From contig OZ244969.1 in the NCBI GenBank assembly GCA_965222725.1, forward strand, positions 5,952,001 through 6,016,000: 64,000 bases of DNA, in the 5' to 3' direction. This stretch comes from GCA-2748575 sp965222725. Its GTDB lineage: Bacteria; Pseudomonadota; Gammaproteobacteria; Pseudomonadales; Ketobacteraceae. Position 1 is the stretch's first letter. Every line of letters starts with the position of its first letter. This document shows, piece after piece, positions 36,256 through 44,395 of this stretch. The position numbers and the translations under genes are program-made. Below the pieces are notes generated by a model. The model was not told where the DNA came from. It did no database searches and was given only the letters and a program-made list of their open reading frames with translations.

Positions 36256-37125
36256 CTACAAGCTACACACCAAACATGCTTGATCGTAAGGATCATCATC
36301 CATCATGTTTTTTAACGTTTCCTGCCATTTTTCTGATGACTTTTTATTGGTTGTAATAATGCCTAGCTCTTTCTCTCTTTTTTCTGCACGCTCTACCATT
36401 TCATCTATAGTGCCTTGCGAAGACCAGGTATAGCCATGCCCTTTAATGGGAACTTCCCCATCTTTCCAGTCGAATATTGTTCTCATGCGCAGCTCATATT
36501 GCCGCGCCTTCTCAAATAGTTCAGGATGGTTTCTTTTAAGACCAAGCCACTCATCTTGACGCTGGAAAAAGCAGAAATAACAGCCGGAGCGAGAGCGCCA
36601 CTGATAATAATCAGGAGTGCCAACCGAATCTTTCAGAATCTGAAAGACATCATCCCGCACCAATCCGTCTTCAATAAATGGAAATACCGCCTTAATGCTG
36701 TCCTTGCGACTGATATATCCTTCACGATTTTCGTCTGCTCTGATCCCGATATAGCTCACTACAGGATCGTCGCCTACAAAGGCTTCAAATGGCTTGATCT
36801 TCATCATCAATGTACACCAGCGTTGCTGGGCTGACGGGAGATATTCGTTATGGACTTTAAGCCAGTGATCAAAATCTTTTCCACTGCTGAGACGAATAAT
36901 CTCTTTTCCTAAGTAGGCTTCCAGCTTATCCAAGAAATCATAAACCTCTTGAAGCTCAGCTCCCGTATCAGTGAAGAAATATTCAATCTTCTCATGTATG
37001 TCTGGGTATTTATCCTTGATATAAACGGCTAACGCAGCGCTATCTTTACCGCCGGAAAGTCCTAATACATGACGTGCGCCATCAAGCGAATTAATGGAAT
37101 CCATCGAAATTCTATTGTTAGCCAT
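36256..37125 (-). CDS. SspD: DndC-like ATP pyrophosphatase (PAPS reductase family)
   Basis: This 289-residue protein has the PP-loop LSGGKDSAAL (SGGKDS at residues 24-29), which activates a backbone phosphate or substrate with ATP in this superfamily. Cysteines that could hold an Fe-S cluster or pass sulfur lie at 104 (RWCTLM), 182 and 185 (GCYFCFF), and in the C-terminal ACLVCSL. In single-strand phosphorothioation systems this enzyme acts with SspA, SspB and SspC to replace a non-bridging oxygen by sulfur. AGAGGTGAAAA precedes the ATG; it overlaps sspC by eight bases. Confidence 0.85.
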   Translation of the reverse strand: MANNRISMDSINSLDGARHVLGLSGGKDSAALAVYIKDKYPDIHEKIEYFFTDTGAELQEVYDFLDKLEAYLGKEIIRLSSGKDFDHWLKVHNEYLPSAQQRWCTLMMKIKPFEAFVGDDPVVSYIGIRADENREGYISRKDSIKAVFPFIEDGLVRDDVFQILKDSVGTPDYYQWRSRSGCYFCFFQRQDEWLGLKRNHPELFEKARQYELRMRTIFDWKDGEVPIKGHGYTWSSQGTIDEMVERAEKREKELGIITTNKKSSEKWQETLKNMMDDDPYDQACLVCSL

Positions 37126-40100
37126 TTTTCACCTCTTTAAGTTTGTTTCGCACGTTAGACGATTGAGGTTTCTTAGAGCTGGAATTTCTTCGTTCCGTAA
37201 GAAACTCGTCTACAACTTCTGCCAGAGCTGCAAGCTGCAATTCATCTGAATGTTCATCAAGGGCTTTTCTCAGTAATGCTTTGCAGTCTTGAATCGCATC
37301 TTTTCTTTTTCGATCAATAGCGACTACTTCATCGATAGGCTCGCCGCCTTTTTTGAGAGACTTAAGCAGAATGACATCAAACTCACCATCCATGCTTTTA
37401 CGCGATCTGTCGTAGTGAACCCTTAATGCTTCCAAATCTAGGATTCGTTTTGCGTAGTCACTCAACTTAACATCTACTTCAGAGCAATCCGTATCAGTCC
37501 ACTTTTTAGTAGGCTTTTGTCCAAGGAACATCAAGACGTTCTCAAGCCAGCTATCATCGTCTCCCTGACGTTTCGTGAGACGTTTAATGAAAGCTTTTAA
37601 GCCATCAACATCGACCGTATGCTGATCTAAGCCTTCATAGCGTCCTGTGACTTTCCTGCGAAGATCCTCAAGTTCATTGTCACTATCCAAGTGAAATGCT
37701 TCCAGCAGCATTTTGATCTGCTGGTTAAGCATGTTCGGATAGCAGTCTTTGAGTTCTTTCAAGCAGCCTTGTAATGATTGAGATAAACCTTCTAAATTAG
37801 GGCTATCCTTTGCTAGTTCCTGTTCGTAACCAAGCGCTTTGGGAATATCTTCAAAAATCAGAGTTTCTGGCGATTTAGCAAACTTAAAGGCATCTCTTAC
37901 TTTCTTAGTTTTTATCGACAAATCAGAAGATCTGGTTTTCTGCGTGTAGTCAGGAAGACCGCCAATAAATTGAGCCAGCGGCTTAACTAATTGGACAACC
38001 GTTTGCTTTGATCCAGTATCGATAATCTTGCAATATTCTTTATATATCGAAGAGCGTAAACCGGTAATCCTGAAACGCTGAAAGGTAAACTCATCAGGCC
38101 GTTTAACAAAACGGTCTAGCATCTCCTGCGTCATCACTGGCTTATATTGCCGGTTTTCATATAGTGCTAGTTCGTGCTGATATACGATATAGGCACCAAT
38201 ATAAAGAATGGGTAAAACACCGGCTTTAACACCATAAGGAGGAGCCATTAACACATTGTTAAGCTCTGCTAATGATCGTGGTGACTTTTCTGTTGAATCC
38301 AGAAACTGATTAATTTCTTTCCAGACGTGGTAGAACGGTGATCTTTTATGAGGCTCTTGAAATTCTTTAGTTTCTTTATTGTGAAGGCCGGTAGCCGCTA
38401 ATACCGAACGATAAATGGCTTTCTCTGGAGGAAATTTATCAATGCCCAGATCTTCTGCATCAGATGGGTTAGCCATCATCGCTTCCAGTAGTTTATTCCT
38501 GGCAGCGTTCGCTTGTGCAGAAGGCCGATCACGGTTAATCAGCTCATTATGCAGTTTTGGTGATTTGCTATAAACCGTTTCCAACACCCAGGATAACAGC
38601 TCTTGAAAATCACGTTTGGTGTCTATCTCATATTCGTCTGCTTGGTAAAACCAAGCACATTCCTGTGGCTGTTCCTGCAAACGTTGCAATAGATTGCGTT
38701 CAGCTAATTCCGCAGCCGTAAGCCTATCTTCAAATTCTCTTTTAGCAACCGGATCGCTATTCAGCTCCTGACGTTTGTTTTGTACCTGACGCAATGCCAA
38801 TACTTCAGCAGTAGCTTCACGTAATTGAGAACCATTGAGACAAAGCGCAACCAGATCTAAATTCGAATAGTGCTGTATAACAGCTTCACTAAATAAAACT
38901 TCATCATCCTTTGCAGAGGCAAGGAAGAAGATAATGCGAGGCTCACTGGATTTCTGCTCAGATAATTTGTAAGTCTGAGCATCAACAAATTCAGGTGTAA
39001 AATAGCGCAATGCGCCACTGTTAATGGTGTAGCGTCTGGCTACGATAGGCATAAGCGCATTGGCTTTGTTCAACTCACTTGCTAATGAAAACTCGCCTAG
39101 ATTATTAATCTCTTCTTCTAACGCTTCTTCCAGATCAAAATCACTACCTTGCCAAACGCGATACTCTCCACTGAATCGACGGAAAGTAATAATTGATTTC
39201 TCTGAAAGTGCTTTTAACGAATTGCCAACGGCTGTTTTATTGCGCCCGCAAATTTCAAGCAACGCTTTCGATGGCTTAAATCCGCCCTTGATGCCAATGA
39301 TATTGAGCAGACCAATCGTTTTAAGCAGATTAAGCTGATCTTCTGGTGCATCACCAAGGCGCTCAATAGCCGTTACGACTTCAGCCCATCGCCTATGTGT
39401 TCGGTAATCTCCGAGAGCTGCGGGTTGGTTTGTAATGAAGTAATCATAAACATGATGCGGATAGATAAAGTCTTCCGTTGATTCAAAACGGTCAACCATA
39501 TCCTGCAATCCGAATTCTTCATGACTTCCCAGATAACTAAACAACGTCCGTTCGTTCTGTGCAACTTTCTGACAAAGTGCGGGTAACAATATGGCGCTGA
39601 CAGGGTGCAGTGGATAGCAATGAGCCATCAGCTCTGTCATAGCTTTTTTATCTACTACGCCTGGCAAGGCTTCATTGTCCTGTAATATATCGACGAAGCC
39701 TTTGACAGTAGCATTAAGTTGCTTTTGCTCTTTTGGGGCGAAGTCATAGCTGAACGCAGCACTAACAACGCGCAATACCTGTTCAGCAGACTCAAGGAAT
39801 GGCACATCTTCAAACCGCCCCTGAACTTTAGCCCATTCATTTTTCAGGCTCTCACCTAAACCTTTGGCATATTGCTCAAAGGATTGATGCAGCAATACAA
39901 ACAAGAACAGATTGCACTCATCGCCTTTGCAGGCATGTTCTGCCAACGCCTGCAACATATAAATATCATTGGCGCCGTAATGACGTGCCTCAAACTCCAG
40001 AAACTTTCCAAGTTCGTCAATAACAATATAAACGCCTTTACAGCCCTTGTTTGCGAGAGCGCTTTGCAGCTCTCTAATAAGGGCAATAACATCAGAAACG

Positions 40101-40600
40101 GTAACGGTCTCAGCTTGTGATAGCATTTCCAAATCAGTAATCACATTTGGATTGCGACCACTAAAGTTAGAAAAATATTGTGCCGATGCCTTAGCAAGCC
40201 CTTGCACAATTTTCTTGCCCATCGGTTCGGGCGAGCCGGTTATTAATACTTTTAAAAAGCCGTTACTTTTGGAGATCTCCTTTCGGAAAGCGCCGGTAAT
40301 TTCCGGCGCCGATTCCTTTAAGTTTTTCAGCGCCGCTTGTGTTGCGGCAGCATCAGGTGATGACAGCAGATGCGATAAAAAGACGGACGCAGAAGATTTA
40401 CCTGATCCATACGGCCCGATAAGTGACCATGCGCGAGGAGCTAGATCATTACTGAATCCCTCAGCTACTCTGCTAAACAGTTTTAAGGCTCTTGATGTAG
40501 GAATATAGGCTTTGACTACATCAAGTGAATCAGCATCACGCTCTAGGTTAATTGAGCGTGTGTAATGAGTATTAATATGTACTTGATCTTTTATACTCAT
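37118..40600 (-). CDS. SspC-like ATPase of DNA phosphorothioation
   Basis: This 1160-residue P-loop ATPase has Walker A GPYGSGKS at residues 62-69 and Walker B GVYIVIDELGKF (VIDE at 193-196). The rest is predicted mostly helical, with no nuclease or methylase motif. Very large ATPases of this layout also occur in BREX-like and DUF-named defence loci, so the SspC name depends on its position between the DUF4007 protein (SspB) and the DndC-like protein (SspD), with overlaps on both sides (four and eight bases). It probably couples ATP use to target DNA handling during sulfur insertion. Confidence 0.75.
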   Translation of the reverse strand: MSIKDQVHINTHYTRSINLERDADSLDVVKAYIPTSRALKLFSRVAEGFSNDLAPRAWSLIGPYGSGKSSASVFLSHLLSSPDAAATQAALKNLKESAPEITGAFRKEISKSNGFLKVLITGSPEPMGKKIVQGLAKASAQYFSNFSGRNPNVITDLEMLSQAETVTVSDVIALIRELQSALANKGCKGVYIVIDELGKFLEFEARHYGANDIYMLQALAEHACKGDECNLFLFVLLHQSFEQYAKGLGESLKNEWAKVQGRFEDVPFLESAEQVLRVVSAAFSYDFAPKEQKQLNATVKGFVDILQDNEALPGVVDKKAMTELMAHCYPLHPVSAILLPALCQKVAQNERTLFSYLGSHEEFGLQDMVDRFESTEDFIYPHHVYDYFITNQPAALGDYRTHRRWAEVVTAIERLGDAPEDQLNLLKTIGLLNIIGIKGGFKPSKALLEICGRNKTAVGNSLKALSEKSIITFRRFSGEYRVWQGSDFDLEEALEEEINNLGEFSLASELNKANALMPIVARRYTINSGALRYFTPEFVDAQTYKLSEQKSSEPRIIFFLASAKDDEVLFSEAVIQHYSNLDLVALCLNGSQLREATAEVLALRQVQNKRQELNSDPVAKREFEDRLTAAELAERNLLQRLQEQPQECAWFYQADEYEIDTKRDFQELLSWVLETVYSKSPKLHNELINRDRPSAQANAARNKLLEAMMANPSDAEDLGIDKFPPEKAIYRSVLAATGLHNKETKEFQEPHKRSPFYHVWKEINQFLDSTEKSPRSLAELNNVLMAPPYGVKAGVLPILYIGAYIVYQHELALYENRQYKPVMTQEMLDRFVKRPDEFTFQRFRITGLRSSIYKEYCKIIDTGSKQTVVQLVKPLAQFIGGLPDYTQKTRSSDLSIKTKKVRDAFKFAKSPETLIFEDIPKALGYEQELAKDSPNLEGLSQSLQGCLKELKDCYPNMLNQQIKMLLEAFHLDSDNELEDLRRKVTGRYEGLDQHTVDVDGLKAFIKRLTKRQGDDDSWLENVLMFLGQKPTKKWTDTDCSEVDVKLSDYAKRILDLEALRVHYDRSRKSMDGEFDVILLKSLKKGGEPIDEVVAIDRKRKDAIQDCKALLRKALDEHSDELQLAALAEVVDEFLTERRNSSSKKPQSSNVRNKLKEVKNG

Positions 40601-41523
40601 GCAGCGATTTCCTTACTTGGATTTTCATAATGTTCAATAATGAATGTCATCGCATCCGTTTCTTCTGACAAATAAAGTTGATGCTGTCCGGCAGTATCAC
40701 GAATGTCAAAGATACCCGGAATGTAATTAACAAGCCTTTCAAGTTTTGCAACAAGATCACTTTCCGTTAACCTGAAAACTGAACCGATAGCGGGGTAGTT
40801 ATCCTTGCTATACATAAAGTCTTCTATCGGAATTGCACGGGTGTTTTTCATTTCAAACATTTCACACACGGCAAAACCTAACATCCCTAGTGGCAAATCT
40901 GGACGTGCCATAGGACGGGATTGATAGCTTCTCCCTCCGGCACTTTGAGAAACAAGCTTCAATAAAGAAAATGGAGAATCTAACGCATCCTCTAACGGGG
41001 TGCGGGTGTTTCCGGTGGACAAGGTGTACATGCGCGGAATAAGCCCGGCATCATTTGATAAGGTCGCTAAAGCCGGCTTTTTCTTGTTAATAACTTTGTC
41101 ATTTACAAAGTCAGCAAGTGCAGTTCCGAGTTCCTGACCGGTAAACTCTGGCTTATGGAAGCGGTTGAAAAACCAGAACCACGATGTTGCCAGCTCCGCA
41201 TTAGTTGCTAACAACCAATGCAACAACCAGATGGTTGCCTCATCTTCGAGGTAAGGGTCGTAACCATCTTCAGACGCAAGAATATAATCGCCAAGATCCG
41301 TCGATTTATTTTCAACCGGATCGATCATTCGACATGCCCGAAGCCAGTATTTGATGGCAGAAACCATATTCTTACCAACCCCTAGCTCAACAGTCGCCTC
41401 ATCCGACTCAAAGATCCCGCTATCCTTTGTCATGGCTTGAAAGCCTTTGGATAACCAGCCATAACGCAAAGCAAATGTTTCATGGCGACCAAAAGCCATT
41501 CTTTCTGGATTAAATATCATCAT
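40597..41523 (-). CDS. SspB: DUF4007 family protein (predicted nickase of the Ssp system)
   Basis: This 308-residue protein has the DUF4007 signature near the N-terminus (FGRHETFALRYGWLSKGFQA, residues 12-31). SspB proteins of this family act as site-specific nickases that open one strand so that sulfur can be inserted in Ssp-type phosphorothioation. No classical nuclease motif is obvious by eye. It overlaps the RHH gene by four bases and sspC by four, consistent with an operon starting at the RHH gene. Confidence 0.82.
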   Translation of the reverse strand: MMIFNPERMAFGRHETFALRYGWLSKGFQAMTKDSGIFESDEATVELGVGKNMVSAIKYWLRACRMIDPVENKSTDLGDYILASEDGYDPYLEDEATIWLLHWLLATNAELATSWFWFFNRFHKPEFTGQELGTALADFVNDKVINKKKPALATLSNDAGLIPRMYTLSTGNTRTPLEDALDSPFSLLKLVSQSAGGRSYQSRPMARPDLPLGMLGFAVCEMFEMKNTRAIPIEDFMYSKDNYPAIGSVFRLTESDLVAKLERLVNYIPGIFDIRDTAGQHQLYLSEETDAMTFIIEHYENPSKEIAA

Positions 41524-41714
41524 TGAGCCTCCTTGCTTTGTTTGCCTTCTTCAAATGGTAAGGATTGTTGACCTTTCTCAGCCAGTAGCTCTTCAACATG
41601 TCTGAGGAACCAAGCCTTTAAATTTGTGCCCTCCAAGCGAAGCACAGAATGCAGTTCGCGCTTTAGCTCTGGCTCAATCTCAATGACAATGCGCCCGCTA
41701 TTTCCAATACTCAT
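41520..41714 (-). CDS. Small ribbon-helix-helix-like protein, probable operon regulator
   Basis: This 64-residue protein (MSIGNSGRIVIEIEPELKRELHSVL) has the beta strand then two helices expected of RHH DNA-binding proteins, with a charged C-terminal tail. The frame is open to 41765, but the ATG at 41714 starts the recognisable domain. It is the first gene before sspB (four-base overlap). An inverted repeat at 41783-41800 in the upstream region is a good candidate operator. Autoregulation of the phosphorothioation operon is inferred. Confidence 0.6.
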   Translation of the reverse strand: MSIGNSGRIVIEIEPELKRELHSVLRLEGTNLKAWFLRHVEELLAEKGQQSLPFEEGKQSKEAQ

Positions 41715-41782
41715 AAGCCATAACCCAAACAAGATTTTTATACTGAAATCATATCGCAAAGGCATATGTTATATTACACAAG

Positions 41783-41800
41783 CCATGTAACATAACATGG
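41783..41800. promoter_or_regulatory. Inverted repeat upstream of the RHH-ssp operon
   Basis: CCATGTAACATAACATGG has 6-bp arms CCATGT and ACATGG around a 6-bp centre, in an AT-rich stretch 69 bp before the RHH start. Related words (ATGTTATATTAC) occur next to it. RHH repressors bind short symmetric sites, so this is a plausible operator. Confidence 0.5.
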
Positions 41801-42038
41801 TAGCATATACAGTATTTACTGGGGCAGTATTTGTTGCGCAAAATAGCAAATTTACATCAAGGTTCAACAAAAAACACACGCAAAATCAGTCAGATAACAA
41901 GCTCACTGAGTTTGCCTTCTGTAAGACGCCGGAGAGACAAGTATTGCAGCGACAACTGCACAATATTTAAGCAGCAATCATTAGGCATAATGTCATAGAA
42001 CTTCACCTGAACACCCTCCATTGACCGAATTTCAGCAC
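41801..42038. other. Gap between the ssp operon and the Tn7-like genes
   Basis: There is no coding frame of note. It holds the remainder of the ssp upstream region and the 3' end of the tniQ transcript. I searched by eye for the repeats found at 47.6 kb and for a TGT...ACA-type transposon end and saw none that is convincing. Confidence 0.45.
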
Positions 42039-43310
42039 TCAGGTCAACGCGCTATACGCGACTTGGATGGCATCCTTAAGCATCCACTTGGGCAGTCCCG
42101 TCTCCTCCCGGAGCACCCGGTAAGCCTCTTTGCGGGATTGATTGTGGTCGGCGTAGCGTTCTTCGGTAAAAAATTTTAGCGCAGCAGTCTGAGCTTGATA
42201 GTATTTAACCAAATGCTGTCGCTTCTGATACTGCTGATGCCTTTCTACAACGCGCTTGGCAAGATCTGGAAAGCGGTATTCCACATACCCAACCGACACA
42301 TCGCCCTTCCTTGCAAGCACCTTTAGAGAGACGGGCGGCTCATGGTTATGCGCAATGGTTTCGAGCAGCGTTTTAACCTCGACATGATCCCGATAGGCAC
42401 GCCCCACAGCCTCTAGATGCGGTGGAATATCCTCATCAATGGCATGAAATAAGGGTAGAGACAAACCCTCCTTACTAATACTCAAAAACTCAAACAAAGT
42501 GATATTTAGGTAGTAAGCAAGGCGTCTCTGACTCACCAACCTTTTTGCATTAGGCCATTTCCGAAAATACTCTTTTACTACCTTCGTCCATTCTCGATTA
42601 AGTACATAAAAATAGCGATTGTTCTCCCTCGCTAACCAGAAAGCATCGTGTTGACCAGATGGGTTTGGCTCTGGAAGCTGCTGTGCTGTATTCACAAATA
42701 CATCGACAATATCATATGAATTCGACTTCCAAGTTGGTTCAGTCTGTTCAACTTTTATCGGATGTCTACCATCTGCCAGCCTTGCTTCACAATACACACA
42801 GAACCCTAACGGAAATTCAGGCGAGAAATGCTTTTGCTCCTTACCGCAATAAGCGCAACAAGCAAGCAAAGGCGTCCTGTGAATATTGCAATGACTAATA
42901 GGTTTCATATGCCATAGCTGCTTGAAATATAGATTTTTCCCAAGTTTTTCCATTTCGGAAAAACATTCTGGACACCAGCGAAAGCCGGTTATTTCTGTAC
43001 TGATACAATAGACGTGCAAGTCCAGGAACTCTAACGGTCTGCATCTAAGATCCTGCCCAGTCAACTCAATTAGGGCTGTTCGCAAAGCATTGCTGTATTG
43101 ATTACATCGAGCCAATGTCGAGATATTTTGAACAGCTTTCAATGTCTTTGGAAAATTGCTCCCCTCCGCCTCATTTAAGCTTGCCACCCACTTTGCCAGC
43201 ATACCTACCGAGACACCATGCTCAAAAGCACAGCGTGACAGGTAAGATGGCAGAGATTCAACGTCAGCAGTGCCTTGCCCCATGAGGGTTACGGGGAACA
43301 ATTTATTCAT
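42039..43310 (-). CDS. TniQ-family transposition target-selection protein
   Basis: This 423-residue protein has a TniQ-like N-terminal region (LPSYLSRCAFEHGVSVGMLAKW) followed by paired zinc-binding cysteines: RWCPEC at 113/116, HCNIH at 141, CCAYC at 151-155 and FCVYC at 171/174. A helical, HTH-like C-terminal part follows. TniQ/TnsD proteins choose or bind the insertion site and recruit the AAA regulator. The gene ends the tnsAB-tnsC-tniQ series, nine bp after tnsC. It is shorter than long TnsD proteins and could act on its own or with an RNA- or protein-based guide; none is present here. Confidence 0.83.
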   Translation of the reverse strand: MNKLFPVTLMGQGTADVESLPSYLSRCAFEHGVSVGMLAKWVASLNEAEGSNFPKTLKAVQNISTLARCNQYSNALRTALIELTGQDLRCRPLEFLDLHVYCISTEITGFRWCPECFSEMEKLGKNLYFKQLWHMKPISHCNIHRTPLLACCAYCGKEQKHFSPEFPLGFCVYCEARLADGRHPIKVEQTEPTWKSNSYDIVDVFVNTAQQLPEPNPSGQHDAFWLARENNRYFYVLNREWTKVVKEYFRKWPNAKRLVSQRRLAYYLNITLFEFLSISKEGLSLPLFHAIDEDIPPHLEAVGRAYRDHVEVKTLLETIAHNHEPPVSLKVLARKGDVSVGYVEYRFPDLAKRVVERHQQYQKRQHLVKYYQAQTAALKFFTEERYADHNQSRKEAYRVLREETGLPKWMLKDAIQVAYSALT

Positions 43311-43319
43311 AAGTACGCC

Positions 43320-44393
43320 TCATATCCGGTTCTTAGGCTTAAAGCGTTTCGCTTTGCGCTGAAACGGTTTGGTCGTGGACTTACGTGCTTTTGCCATTGC
43401 AGACGTTGGAGCCTTGGACTCAACGGCTGACTTCAGGGCCATGCAGGGTGAAATGCCTAATGTGGTTTCACCCGTAAGAATCTCGTCGGCGATGGAATAC
43501 AGCTGCATAGGGGATTTCATAGTTTCCTTAATCAGTGCCAAATCCACCTTTTTCTGCCGTGTAGCCGCCAACACAGAGGCGTGATAAAGCCACGCACGTA
43601 CTAAGCCAATACAGCCGAATGTCCCTTGGTACAGCAACTCGGTGCAGTTCATCAGGCTAGGTAATGATTTATCCAGATCCAGCACAGTGTCATAGTGTGC
43701 CAGTATCCACTGAAATTCAGCCAGGTCTGCTTCGGTTTGATGGTAGCGGGAGAGGTGAATGTCGTACTTACGGCCTTCCAGATGCGAGGAGCGGTTAATG
43801 GCTTCCAGTATCGGGTAGGTTCCTGCAATCACCAGTACCACATTGGCCTTCTTGGCCATAGATTTAAGAGCATCCATAACCCCCACTGCCGCCATCGTTT
43901 GCTTACTCACATAGCGCATGTGCTGCGCTTCATCAATGACCAGAAATCGAGTTTTGCGCTGAATAAGCGCCCTGATCAGAGCGCGATTTAGCGTTTTCTC
44001 TCGGGCCCGCTCAATGCGGGATTCAGCCGTGGCATCCCCCCAACCATCAGCAAAACACGACGAGTAAAAGGGGTGTCGAACGATCTCCAACGCCTGCAAG
44101 ATAAAGGACCGGAAGGTGAAGCGAGCGTGGGCGTCATCGTTTACCAACTCGATCGAAACAATAGGTTGTTCGTCGCCCTGTCCATGACCGACACCACAGA
44201 CGACATCACCCAATTGTCTCAGCAGCTCAGTTTTACCGGCACGGGTTGGCCCTACAATGGATATAACTTCACCCGGCATGGCCGTAGTCATCAATACAAA
44301 GGCTTCGGCAAAGGCTTGCTTCCAGTTGCGATGAGGGATTTTAAAGTTCAGGTTGGTCACCCGAGTAATTTCGATATTATTTAACTCGTCCAT
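43320..44393 (-). CDS. TnsC/TniB-type AAA+ ATPase transposition regulator
   Basis: This 357-residue AAA ATPase has Walker A VGPTRAGKTELL (GPTRAGKT at 48-55) and Walker B FLVIDEAQHMRYV near residue 152, then a basic C-terminal tail (AKARKSTTKPFQRKAKRFK) that probably contacts DNA. TnsC/TniB links target-bound TniQ to the transposase. The ATG at 44393 (MDELNN) has GGGGGGCG upstream and begins two bases after the tnsAB stop; the earlier in-frame start at 44408 is less likely. Confidence 0.87.
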   Translation of the reverse strand: MDELNNIEITRVTNLNFKIPHRNWKQAFAEAFVLMTTAMPGEVISIVGPTRAGKTELLRQLGDVVCGVGHGQGDEQPIVSIELVNDDAHARFTFRSFILQALEIVRHPFYSSCFADGWGDATAESRIERAREKTLNRALIRALIQRKTRFLVIDEAQHMRYVSKQTMAAVGVMDALKSMAKKANVVLVIAGTYPILEAINRSSHLEGRKYDIHLSRYHQTEADLAEFQWILAHYDTVLDLDKSLPSLMNCTELLYQGTFGCIGLVRAWLYHASVLAATRQKKVDLALIKETMKSPMQLYSIADEILTGETTLGISPCMALKSAVESKAPTSAMAKARKSTTKPFQRKAKRFKPKNRI

Positions 44394-44395
44394 AA

